A stretch of 32,913 bases of DNA from Yinghuangia soli (GTDB lineage Bacteria > Actinomycetota > Actinomycetes > Streptomycetales > Streptomycetaceae), in NCBI RefSeq assembly GCF_021502675.1, contig NZ_JAKFHA010000001.1:212455-245367 (forward strand). The letters are read 5' to 3'. This document shows positions 8,135-15,597 of this stretch, in pieces (position 1 is the first letter of the stretch; each line of letters starts with the position of its first letter). The notes beneath the pieces are model-generated. The model worked only from the letters and a program-made list of their open reading frames with translations, was not told the origin of the DNA and ran no database searches. The translations under genes were made by a program, and so were the position numbers.

Positions 8135-10291
8135 TCAGTCGGCAGCGGGCAGGGGCGCCGGAGCGGGATCCGGGCCCGAAGCGGGATCCAGGCCCGGAGC
8201 AGCGTCCCGGCCTGGAGCAGGATCACGGGCCGGAGCAGGATCACGGGCCGGAGCGGGATCCGGAGCTCTCCCCGGGCCCGCGTCCTGCGCCGGCAGTTGG
8301 ACCGCCGCCCGGTCGCGCTGCAGCAGTTCGCCCAGGCCCTGCCGCGTGGTCGCGAGGACGACGCGGTCGCGCGCCTGCAGCACATAGCCCGGGTGCAAGC
8401 CCCAGGCCAGCACCGGCTCGTGGTCGCGTCCGCGCCCGTCGGCCATGGCGGTGGCGAGGTCGGTGCGGCGTTCGTGCGGTTCGGTGACGTCCAGCGCGAG
8501 GACCCGCCAGGCGCCCGGCCGGAACGCCTCGTCCAGGGTCCGGCCGAGGAACTCCGGGTGGCTGCCGACCTCAAGGGCCACGAACACCAGGACGTTGCGC
8601 TCGATGGGCAGCGCGCCCAGGATCTGACGTCCCATCATCGCGGCCGCGAAGGAGGGCGCGGCAAGCCGCGACACGCTGCGGCTGCGGGTGGTCGCCTGCG
8701 GGTGCGAGGCCCGCATCGCCTGGCTGACCACGGCCGCGAAGTCGTCGTCGAACAGCCGCATGACCACTCGGAGATCGGGCTTGCACTCGCGGGCGTACAG
8801 GGCCGTCTCCAGGTTGGAGCTGTCGCTGCTGGTCAGCGCGAGGACGGCCTGGGCGCGGTCGATCCGGGCCGCCTCCAGCACGCCTTCCTGGGTGGCGTCG
8901 CCGATGATGACGGGCACATGCAGCGACCGTGCGAGGGCGACGCCGCGCGCCTTCGGGTCCTGCTCGACGCACACCACCTCGACGCCCAGCTGGTGCAGGC
9001 GGTCCAGGACGCGGCTGCCGACCTTGCCGAGGCCCATGAGGACCACGTGGCCCGAGATCCCGCGCGGCGGCGGGCGCAGTGCGGTGGCCGTCCGGAACGA
9101 CCCCAGCGCCTGCAGGACGACCGCGAACAGCACCGGCAGCAGGGCGAGTCCGGTCAGGCCGGACAAGAGTTGCAGGATCTGCCGCCCCTTGCGCTCCCCG
9201 ATCGCCGGGTCGCCCATGCTGAGCAGGTCCAGCAGGGACAAGTACGCGGCTCGCAGGGGTGGTTCGCGCGTCACGCGCCACGTGAGGATGGCGAACACGG
9301 CTTCCAGCGCGACCAGTACGGCGACCGCGAGCATGAGCCTCCGCGAGAAGAGCTCGCGGAACGGCACGCGCGGCAACCGCCGGAACTGGGCGGGTAATTG
9401 ACCTCCAGGACGGTTCTCCACGGCCGCGGATCGGCGCGTCACCGCCTCCAGGACCACGCGGTTGCGGGTGGGGGCGGCCTGCTCGATCTCGTCGTCGTCC
9501 GGAAGCAAGGAGGGGCCGGGCAGGACCGTCCCCGAGGTCGCTCCGACACCCGGCGCCGTGTACACCGACATGCCGCTGCCGGAGAGGACGGCCAGCGTGC
9601 ACAACTCCCCTTCCCCGAGCGGCGCGACGGGCTCCCCGGCAGCCCGGTCCGCGGCCCGGAGCAGCAGGCCGTCGGCCTCGACGATGCGGCTCCGCTGCCC
9701 GGCGAGGGCTGCGGCGACCAGGGCGGGGGCGGCGGTGTCGGCGTCCGAGAGGACCGTCGTGGTGCTCTCCGCGGCGGGCGCCCCCGCGGTCTGCGCGGCG
9801 CGGGCGAGGAGGTCCTCGACGTAGCGGCCGAGGTTGCGGTTGAAGAGGCGGATGACCAGGCGTACGGACGGATTGATCCGCCGCGCGCGCAGGGCCGCGT
9901 GGATGTTGGTCTGGTCGTCCATGTAGGTGAACGCGACGGCGACCGCCTCGCGCACCCCGGCCTCGGCGAGCACCGGCTCACTCGGCTCGGCGGCCTCCTT
10001 TATGGTGACCGACAGGCCTTCCTCGCGGACGAGTTCGGCGATCCGCAGCCCGCTCCCCGCATGCGCAGCCGGTACGACAGCGGTCACCGGCTGCTCGTAG
10101 AGGCGGGCAAGCTCGGCGGTCAGCCGGTAGGCGAGACCGTCGTCGCCGCAGACCACCATGCGCGCGGCAGCCCGCGCTGCCGCGTCACCGGCGGAGCCGG
10201 CCGAACCTGCCGGGCCTGCCGGACCTGCCGAAGCTGCCGGGCCTGCCGCTTCCGGGGCCGCGGGCCCGGACTGATCGGGTACTAAGGACAC
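8135..10291 (-). CDS. RCK (TrkA-N)-containing ion-channel-like membrane protein
   Basis: A 718-residue protein laid out RCK - pore module - RCK. A first Rossmann-like unit (MVVCGDDGLAYRLTAEL) spans about residues 45-210. TM1 is at ~319-338 (LMLAVAVLVALEAVFAILTW), a re-entrant-like stretch at ~347-364 and TM2 at ~372-396. A canonical TrkA-N/RCK unit follows from ~414 (GHVVLMGLGKVGSRVLDRL, acidic residue after strand 2). This is the layout of CASTOR/POLLUX-like and TrkA-like putative ion channels in actinomycetes. The usual potassium filter TxGYGD is absent; the corresponding place reads LLSMGDPAIG. The C-terminal ~45 residues are DPAPAR-type repeats encoded by an 18-bp tandem repeat. The chosen start is GTG 10291 (AAGG seven bases upstream); a TTG at 10309 directly abuts the previous stop. 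Confidence 0.75.
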   Translation of the reverse strand: MSLVPDQSGPAAPEAAGPAASAGPAGPAGSAGSAGDAAARAAARMVVCGDDGLAYRLTAELARLYEQPVTAVVPAAHAGSGLRIAELVREEGLSVTIKEAAEPSEPVLAEAGVREAVAVAFTYMDDQTNIHAALRARRINPSVRLVIRLFNRNLGRYVEDLLARAAQTAGAPAAESTTTVLSDADTAAPALVAAALAGQRSRIVEADGLLLRAADRAAGEPVAPLGEGELCTLAVLSGSGMSVYTAPGVGATSGTVLPGPSLLPDDDEIEQAAPTRNRVVLEAVTRRSAAVENRPGGQLPAQFRRLPRVPFRELFSRRLMLAVAVLVALEAVFAILTWRVTREPPLRAAYLSLLDLLSMGDPAIGERKGRQILQLLSGLTGLALLPVLFAVVLQALGSFRTATALRPPPRGISGHVVLMGLGKVGSRVLDRLHQLGVEVVCVEQDPKARGVALARSLHVPVIIGDATQEGVLEAARIDRAQAVLALTSSDSSNLETALYARECKPDLRVVMRLFDDDFAAVVSQAMRASHPQATTRSRSVSRLAAPSFAAAMMGRQILGALPIERNVLVFVALEVGSHPEFLGRTLDEAFRPGAWRVLALDVTEPHERRTDLATAMADGRGRDHEPVLAWGLHPGYVLQARDRVVLATTRQGLGELLQRDRAAVQLPAQDAGPGRAPDPAPARDPAPARDPAPGRDAAPGLDPASGPDPAPAPLPAAD
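8160..8266. repeat. 18-bp tandem repeat (about 6 copies) inside the channel gene
   Basis: Six consecutive units of about 18 bp (GGAGCRGGATCMSGGSCC-like) begin at 8160, 8178, 8196, 8214, 8232 and 8250; the fourth and fifth are identical. They encode six-residue repeats (DPAPAR, DPAPGR, DAAPGL, DPASGP) at the C-terminus of the RCK protein. Copy number is likely to vary between strains. Confidence 0.85.
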
Positions 10292-10309
10292 GCCCCCACC
10301 TTGCCGCAA

Positions 10310-11047
10310 CTAGCCGTCTGCCGTGTGAGGGCGCGCGTCGTACACCACTTCGACTCCGGCGCGGAGCATGTGGGCGATCACGCGGTCGGCCACCTCCTCG
10401 TCGCAGATCAGGCAGGCCATGCCGTCGACCCGGTTGACCGGCAGCAGGACGCCGCCTGCGTACGTGGCCGCGAGGTACCAGTCGTCGCGCTCGGTCGTCC
10501 ACATCTCCTCGTGCCCGCTGACATCGACATCGCTGTTCAGCGGCTCGACAAGGAGCAGCCGCCGCTCCGGGAGCGGTGCCAGGCGCGGCGGTTCACCCCC
10601 GGCCTCCAGAACGTCCACGTACGACTTCGCCTCGGTGATCGTCAATCGCGGGGCCATCCGCCGCAGTTCGCGCAATGCCGCCATGCGGCCGCCGACCGCC
10701 AGTGCCGCGCGGGCGGCCGTCTCGAACTCGTCGGGGACGTGGCGGCCTTGGAGGCGTACGACGTAGTCGTCCTCCCAGTCGTCCGCCATCGAGGGCACTC
10801 CCCCGACGTGGAAGATCCTGCCGCTTCCGTACTCCACCAAGTACTTGCCGAAACCGCCCGCGACCGGACTCCGGTCGTCCGTCGGCACGTGCGAGCCGTA
10901 CGACACCAGCCATCCGAACCGGTGCTGTTCGACCTCGTGCCGCTCGACGGAAATCGGGGCACCCGGCCGGCTCCAGCGCCGCGAGTCGCGCGCGGTCAGG
11001 GCGTCCACCGCGGCCAGAGCCTGCTCCCGGGTCGTCATACGCGGCAT
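10310..11047 (-). CDS. Imm35/YrhB-like N-terminus with L7/L12-like helical segment
   Basis: A 245-residue protein of uncertain role. Residues ~4-95 (REQALAAVDAL.. FGWLVSYGS.. GFGKYLVEYGSGRIFHVGG) resemble the YrhB/immunity protein 35 family, found as small single genes and as immunity proteins of polymorphic toxins. A central stretch at ~120-150 (RMAALRELRRMAPRLTITEAKSYVDVLEAGG) resembles the C-terminal helices of ribosomal protein L7/L12, a module also seen in other small actinobacterial proteins. The remainder (LLLVEPLNSDVDVSGHEEMW.. to the end) I do not recognise. ATG 11047 follows a G-rich site; ATG 11038 is also possible. Its stop abuts the channel gene, so they may be co-transcribed. 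No toxin gene is seen nearby. Confidence 0.55.
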   Translation of the reverse strand: MPRMTTREQALAAVDALTARDSRRWSRPGAPISVERHEVEQHRFGWLVSYGSHVPTDDRSPVAGGFGKYLVEYGSGRIFHVGGVPSMADDWEDDYVVRLQGRHVPDEFETAARAALAVGGRMAALRELRRMAPRLTITEAKSYVDVLEAGGEPPRLAPLPERRLLLVEPLNSDVDVSGHEEMWTTERDDWYLAATYAGGVLLPVNRVDGMACLICDEEVADRVIAHMLRAGVEVVYDARPHTADG

Positions 11048-11118
11048 CGTGCCCGCCCCCGTCGGGCCGGTCCACCGGATATCCGTTTGGTCGGCCGGGC
11101 ACCGGCGAGGCGGCCGGG

Positions 11119-11718
11119 TCAGGCGGGCGCGGTCCAGTTCGGGTCGCGGCCGACGGTGCCGAGGAGGCGGTCTTGCAGGGGCGCGTCGTCAGGGACCTTC
11201 ACTTCCCGGCCGAAGACCTCGACGCCCGGGCCGAACGCTTCCGGCGTACGCAGCATGTCCAGCGTCTCGGCCGGCATCTTCTGGAACTCGGCCCAGGTCG
11301 CGGCGACCTCGGCCGGGTCGATCGTGGCGTCCTGCCCGGTCGCCTTGGCCAGGTCCCAGCCGTGCAGCACCATGTCGGCGCTCGCGACGCCGTCGATGTG
11401 CTGCTCGGCGGTCATCTTGCCGGTCGGCGTCTCGACCTCGCGCTCGGCCTCGGCCGGGTCGTGCAGGATCGCCTCGACGGCGGCGCGGGCCGCCCGGAAC
11501 GCGCCCAGCGGATCGTCGGCCATCGACGGTTCCGCGGGCAGGCTGCGGTCGAACGCGCGGAGCATCACGGCGTGCATCTCGACGATGTGCGCGACCACCC
11601 CGCGCGCGTCCCACTCCGCGCACGGCGATTGCGCGGCCCACTGTTCGGGGCGTACCGCTGCGGCCTTGGCCTCGAACGCGTCCGCGCGCCTCTGGTAACG
11701 CTCCGCAATCTCGCCCAC
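11119..11718 (-). CDS. TIGR03086 family (DinB/maleylpyruvate-isomerase-like) protein
   Basis: A 199-residue protein of the mycothiol-dependent maleylpyruvate isomerase/DinB-like four-helix fold, TIGR03086 type. Marks are EIAERYQRRADAFEAKAAAVRPEQWAAQSPCAEWDARGVVAHIVEMH, with the conserved W and metal-binding His, and VLHGWDLAKATGQDATIDPAEV. Family members bind a divalent metal, and some act in mycothiol-dependent reactions; most have no known substrate. The GTG start at 11718 has GAGGAGG seven bases upstream; the frame remains open to 11874 but the added residues look non-coding. The 269-bp gap to the divergent GNAT-AAA gene carries both promoters. Confidence 0.8.
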   Translation of the reverse strand: MGEIAERYQRRADAFEAKAAAVRPEQWAAQSPCAEWDARGVVAHIVEMHAVMLRAFDRSLPAEPSMADDPLGAFRAARAAVEAILHDPAEAEREVETPTGKMTAEQHIDGVASADMVLHGWDLAKATGQDATIDPAEVAATWAEFQKMPAETLDMLRTPEAFGPGVEVFGREVKVPDDAPLQDRLLGTVGRDPNWTAPA

Positions 11719-11987
11719 GGGAGTCCTCCTCGTGCCGGTTCGATCGGCCCGCCGACCGGGCCGGTGCCCGACGCGAACGGTACGGGACCGCGCCGACATC
11801 GAGCCGTACGCCGCGCGGGCGCCGCACATCGTCAACCCGCGCATCGGCGTACTGCCGGGCCCCGAGTTGTCCAATCCGGCGGAGTCGCCGGAGGCGGGCG
11901 CGGGCCTAGCGTTCGGGGCTCGACGACCGTGCCGCGTGCCGTCCCCCTGCCCGGGGTCCCGCGGCCGATCAGCTGGAGGTTGCGCCG

Positions 11988-13286
11988 ATGGGCTGGATCG
12001 TTCAGGAGTACCGCGAGGACGACCTCGCGTCCGTCGTGCATCTGATCGACACGACGTCGGGGCTCGGACCCGACTCGGTGTTCACGGTGTCGGAGTGCAT
12101 CACCGCGCTGACCGCGCGCCAGCCTGCCGTGGTGGCCCGGCGCGACGGCGAGGTGATCGGGGCGGCGCTGGCGACCGTGGCGGAGGGCCGCGCGTGGGTG
12201 ATGCGGATCGCGATCGCGCCGTCGCTGCGCGGCCTGGGGCTGGCCAGCTCGCTGCTGCTGGCGCTGGAGCGGCGGCTGGTCGAGATGCGGGTGCGGCGGA
12301 TCGCGTACGTGCTGCCCGAGGAGGACCTGCTGCAGGAGGGCCTGGTCAACGCCGGGTACGACCGGCGTCCGGCGGTGGCGTACTTCGAGAAGGTGGAGCC
12401 GGTCGACGACCGGGCCGCGGACGTGCTGGAGCGGCTGGGCGGCCGCGTGCTGCCCGGCGACCTGTGGTCGCGGCTGGCCGGCATGGAGGAGGAGAAGACG
12501 CTGATCGAGCGGCGCGTGGTGCTGCCGCTCGCGGACCCGGAGCGGGCCGAGCGGCACGGGGTCGAACCGCCGCGGGCGATCGCGCTGTTCGGGCCGCCCG
12601 GGACCGGCAAGACGACGTTCGCGCGGGGCATCGCGTCGCGCCTGGGCTGGCCGTTCGTCGAACTGCTGCCGTCCCGGCTGGCGGACAGCGGCAATCTGGC
12701 GGCGGCACTGCGCGAGGCGTTCGCCCGTATCGCCGAGTTGGACCGGGTGGTGGTGTTCATCGACGAGGTCGAGGAGATCGCCCCCGTACGGCAGTTCGAG
12801 TCGTCGGCGCCGCCCGGCGGCACGCACTCGGTGACCAACGAACTGCTCAAGCTGATCCCGGCGTTCCGGGAGCGCAACGAGCGGCTGCTGGTGTGCGCGA
12901 CGAACTCGGTGCGCTCGCTGGACCCGGCGTTCCTGCGCCCGGGGCGCTTCGACTACGTGATCCCGATCGGCACGCCGGACAACGCGGCGCGGCGGGCCAT
13001 GTGGGCGCGCAAGGCGCACGGGCGGCGTCCGGACGTGGACCTGGAGGCGCTGGTGCGGGCGAGCGAGCTGTTCACCCCGGCGGACATCGACCACGCGGCC
13101 CGGATCGCGGCGCAGGCGTCCTTCGAACGCGACCTCGAGCGCGGACCGGCTGCCGCGGTGAGCACCGGTGTCGCCGGCGCGGGTACGCAGGACTACTTGG
13201 AGGCCGTCGCACAGTGCCGCCCGACGGTGACGCCGGGCATGGTCGCGGACTTCCAGGTCGACATCACGACGCACGCGCGGGTGTAG
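11988..13286 (+). CDS. GNAT acetyltransferase fused to an AAA+ ATPase
   Basis: A 432-residue two-domain protein. Residues 1-~137 are a GNAT N-acetyltransferase domain, with the acetyl-CoA loop at about 77-90 (IAPSLRGLGLASSL). Residues ~160-430 are an AAA+ module of the FtsH/Cdc48 type: Walker A GPPGTGKT at 202-209, Walker B VVVFIDE at 254-260, a second-region-of-homology segment at ~306-322 with two arginines (LRPGRFDYVI), and an AAA lid after ~335. All ATPase residues appear intact. No protease domain, N-terminal adaptor or membrane segment is present. A GGAGG site eight bases upstream supports the start. I infer ATP-driven remodelling coupled to acetylation, but know of no characterised example with this order. 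It stands as a single gene. Confidence 0.88.
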   Translation: MGWIVQEYREDDLASVVHLIDTTSGLGPDSVFTVSECITALTARQPAVVARRDGEVIGAALATVAEGRAWVMRIAIAPSLRGLGLASSLLLALERRLVEMRVRRIAYVLPEEDLLQEGLVNAGYDRRPAVAYFEKVEPVDDRAADVLERLGGRVLPGDLWSRLAGMEEEKTLIERRVVLPLADPERAERHGVEPPRAIALFGPPGTGKTTFARGIASRLGWPFVELLPSRLADSGNLAAALREAFARIAELDRVVVFIDEVEEIAPVRQFESSAPPGGTHSVTNELLKLIPAFRERNERLLVCATNSVRSLDPAFLRPGRFDYVIPIGTPDNAARRAMWARKAHGRRPDVDLEALVRASELFTPADIDHAARIAAQASFERDLERGPAAAVSTGVAGAGTQDYLEAVAQCRPTVTPGMVADFQVDITTHARV

Positions 13287-13627
13287 GCGGCGTGAATCCG
13301 CCACGAGTCCTCGGCGCGGTGCCGGCCGCGCCGGGTTTCGCCCTGGCCCCGGGGGTCTGATCCCGGGCCCGGGACGAGACAGGTCGGGGCGGGGCCGGGG
13401 CGGGGGTGGGACGCGAGGGGACGCGTACAGGCGGGACGGGTTCCAGCGGGGAGGCTCGGCCCGACCCGGCTTGCCGGGTCCGCCGCCGTCCCGCCCCGGC
13501 CCCGGCTCCGCTCGGTCCTGCTGACAGGCCCCGGCGGACGGCCGGGAGAACCCGATCTCGGGTTCCCGGGGTCGATCCGGAGCTACCCGAGGACGGTACG
13601 AGTTCCATCGCGCCGAGCTGCCGGTCG
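13287..13627. other. 341-bp convergent intergenic region, hairpin-rich, no gene
   Basis: This lies between the GNAT-AAA gene (plus) and the phosphotransferase gene (minus). It contains a 14-bp palindrome (TCCCGGGCCCGGGA, 13362-13375), a GACCCGG/CCGGGTC hairpin with a CTTG loop at 13463-13480, and a longer hairpin at 13542-13569. I see no convincing coding sequence; the open frames crossing it are Arg/Pro/Gly-rich. Confidence 0.6.
13542..13569. terminator. Hairpin between convergent genes, likely bidirectional terminator
   Basis: GAACCCGA and TCGGGTTC around a two-base centre are extended by flanking CCGG/CCGG pairs with one or two unpaired bases, giving a stem of about 12 bp. It lies 58 bp past the stop of the minus-strand phosphotransferase gene and about 255 bp past the stop of the plus-strand AAA gene. 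There is no T-run on either side. Confidence 0.45.
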
Positions 13628-14557
13628 TCAGTCCGGGGGACCGTAGCCGGCGAAGTCGTCGAGTTCCCTTCGAGCTCGGCGTAGATCGTCGGCCACTCCC
13701 TCGCCGACCAGGTCCGCAAAGGCCGCCTCCCCCGCGCTCGCACGGGCGGTGAGCCCTTCGACGTGCGCATCGAGACGCGCCCGCACCACGTCGAGGAACT
13801 CCGCCTCGGTACGGTCCAAGCCGTACGCCTCCAACAGCCGGCGCAGGCGGCGCGGGCGGGCGGCAATGCGGGTGAATCCGTCGGCCGCGGCGCGGTGCCG
13901 AGCGGAAAGCGGCACCCAGGCGAACGCGGTGAAAGCCAGGTCCCACTCGCGGGTGACCGGCCCAGCGAAGTCCCAGTCGAAAAATCCGGTCAGGCGCCCG
14001 TCCTGCCAGGCGGCGTTGTAGGGGGCGGCGTCGTTGTGGCCGATGACCAAGCCGGGCGTCCAGCGCCCGCCGTCCCGCCAGATCGCGTCGGCGGGCGGGA
14101 CAAAGTCGGCGGCGGCCTCGTGGAAGCGCCGCATCCAGAGGCCCACCTGGTCGAGGCTGGTGTCCGCATATACCCATGTCGGCCATGGCCGCTCCATCCC
14201 CACTGTCCGACCGGGGAGGAAGCTGAGGACCTCCCTGCCCAGGGCGTCGAACCCGAGGGGACGCGGGGCGGCTGCGAAACCCGCGGCGGCAAGGTGCGCG
14301 AGGAGGGCGTGCACGGACGACGTCCAGGGGCCCGCGGTGCGGCGGACGGTGTCGCCCACGCGGACGGCGCCGCCGGTGCGGCCGCCGTCCAGGCTTTCCT
14401 CGTGCCCCGGTTCCTCGTGCCCCGGTTCCTCGTCCCCCGGTTCGTCGTCCCGAGGTTCGTCGACCCACGGCCCCGGTTCGTCGTCCCGAGGTTCGCCGCT
14501 CCAGCCTTCGGCGACACGGCGCTCGCCGCCGCGACCGCCGCGACGTCCGCCGGTCAT
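13628..14557 (-). CDS. Aminoglycoside-phosphotransferase-fold kinase
   Basis: A 309-residue protein of the APH/choline-kinase fold. The catalytic loop HNDAAPYN (His174, Asp176, Asn181) and the metal-binding DWDF (Asp194, Asp196) are intact, followed by EWDLAFTAFAWVPL. The N-terminal nucleotide-binding lobe is shortened compared with aminoglycoside kinases, as in many actinomycete phosphotransferase enzyme family proteins, so antibiotic resistance cannot be claimed. Residues ~18-58 are a highly acidic repeat (EPRDDEP, EPGHEEPGHEE) encoded by a 15-bp tandem repeat. The start overlaps the thioesterase stop as ATGA, so translation is probably coupled. A start after the acidic stretch is possible. 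Confidence 0.8.
   Translation of the reverse strand: MTGGRRGGRGGERRVAEGWSGEPRDDEPGPWVDEPRDDEPGDEEPGHEEPGHEESLDGGRTGGAVRVGDTVRRTAGPWTSSVHALLAHLAAAGFAAAPRPLGFDALGREVLSFLPGRTVGMERPWPTWVYADTSLDQVGLWMRRFHEAAADFVPPADAIWRDGGRWTPGLVIGHNDAAPYNAAWQDGRLTGFFDWDFAGPVTREWDLAFTAFAWVPLSARHRAAADGFTRIAARPRRLRRLLEAYGLDRTEAEFLDVVRARLDAHVEGLTARASAGEAAFADLVGEGVADDLRRARRELDDFAGYGPPD
14396..14491. repeat. 15-bp tandem repeat in the kinase N-terminus
   Basis: Units of TTCCTCGTGCCCCGG and variants start at 14396, 14411, 14426, 14441, 14456 (with a 6-bp extension) and 14477. The first two are identical. On the coding (minus) strand they give five-residue acidic units such as EPGHE, EPGDE and EPRDD. Confidence 0.8.
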
Positions 14558-15480
14558 GCCGGACCGTGGGGCCTGTCCGATGCCGGATCCGGCCGCGGGT
14601 AGACGCGGCAATTGCTGGTGCCCGAGGCGCGCAGAGTTCCGTCGGGCTCGATCAAGGTGGCGGACGTCGCGGCCAGCAGGCCGTGGGCGCGGCCTTCGGC
14701 GGCGAAGTAGGTGAGGCCCGGGCGCCGGGGCGCGGCGTACCAGGTCGCGGCCAGGTCCAGGCTGAGCATCGAGGCACCCGGGGTGCCACGCAGGGCGGCG
14801 TCCATCAGGTGCGTGTCGAGGATCATGAGGTCGGTGAGGCGCTCCGCGAGGCCGTCGGTGGGGCCGTCGGCGGGGCCGGAACCGCCGGGCGCGGTCCACT
14901 GGTCCTGGGCCGGCGCGATCCACACCGACATGGTGTCGCCGCCTCCCCGGAAGCTGCCGTCGAACTCGTCGGCGCTGAGCGGGTATTCGATGGCCCACTC
15001 GGCGAAACCCCCGAGGAACGGGAAGGACGCGTCGATCCAGCCGAGGCGCGGGCACTCCGCGACCGGCGGTACGCCGGCCAGGCGGTCGCTCGCCGGCCCG
15101 GCCGGGGCGAGCATCGACGGGTCGGCGAACCAGCACTGCGCGCCCAGCACCGGTTTGCCGCTCTGGTGCATCGTCACCTGGTACGCGGCCGCGGTACGCC
15201 CCTCGACCAGCGGCAGTACCGAGAATTCCAGCTCGCCCGGGACCGCTGCGCCGGAGAACACGACGTGGCACGAGCTGAGCTGCTTGCCGCCGGCGGACCG
15301 GGCCGCGGCAAGGGCGGCCAGGGCTGCCGTCCAGCCGCCGAAGCCGCGGCCGTTGATGCAGTGGTGGTCGGACAGGTCGGCGCTGAGCCGCCCCCCGGCG
15401 TCCGCTCGGATCAGGAGGTCGCCGAGCGGAGTGGCGACCTTGCTGTCCGCGGTCACGTCCTCGTTGCTTGTCCCCGTCAT
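14554..15480 (-). CDS. Acyl-CoA thioesterase-like protein (double hotdog fold)
   Basis: A 308-residue protein matching TesB-like/thioesterase-superfamily acyl-CoA thioesterases. The first hotdog contains HHCINGRGFGGWTAALAALAAARSA and FSGAAVPGELEFSVLPLVEGRTAAAYQVTMHQSGKPV; the second ends with TYFAAEGRAHGLLAATSATLIEPDGTLRASGTSNCRVYP. It probably hydrolyses an acyl-CoA of unknown chain. The start ATG 15480 is supported by the domain start (TPLGDLLIRADAGGRLSADLSD). The frame is open further upstream to 16752 but runs antisense to the AraC gene. It overlaps the downstream kinase gene by 4 bp and is divergent from the AraC regulator, which may control it. Confidence 0.75.
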   Translation of the reverse strand: MTGTSNEDVTADSKVATPLGDLLIRADAGGRLSADLSDHHCINGRGFGGWTAALAALAAARSAGGKQLSSCHVVFSGAAVPGELEFSVLPLVEGRTAAAYQVTMHQSGKPVLGAQCWFADPSMLAPAGPASDRLAGVPPVAECPRLGWIDASFPFLGGFAEWAIEYPLSADEFDGSFRGGGDTMSVWIAPAQDQWTAPGGSGPADGPTDGLAERLTDLMILDTHLMDAALRGTPGASMLSLDLAATWYAAPRRPGLTYFAAEGRAHGLLAATSATLIEPDGTLRASGTSNCRVYPRPDPASDRPHGPA

Positions 15481-15597
15481 CGGACGATGGTGGCACGGGG
15501 TGCCGGGATCGGCCAGGGGCCGGGGCGTACGCTGGGGTGAATCGTGCAAGCAACGGGCTGCGCGTCGGGGATCCGGCCAGAGACTCGGGAGTGGGAC

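Noticed and set aside
13628-14557. Kinase gene as an aminoglycoside resistance gene
   Set aside because: The catalytic loop fits the general APH fold, but the N-lobe is reduced and nothing specific to antibiotic kinases is visible.
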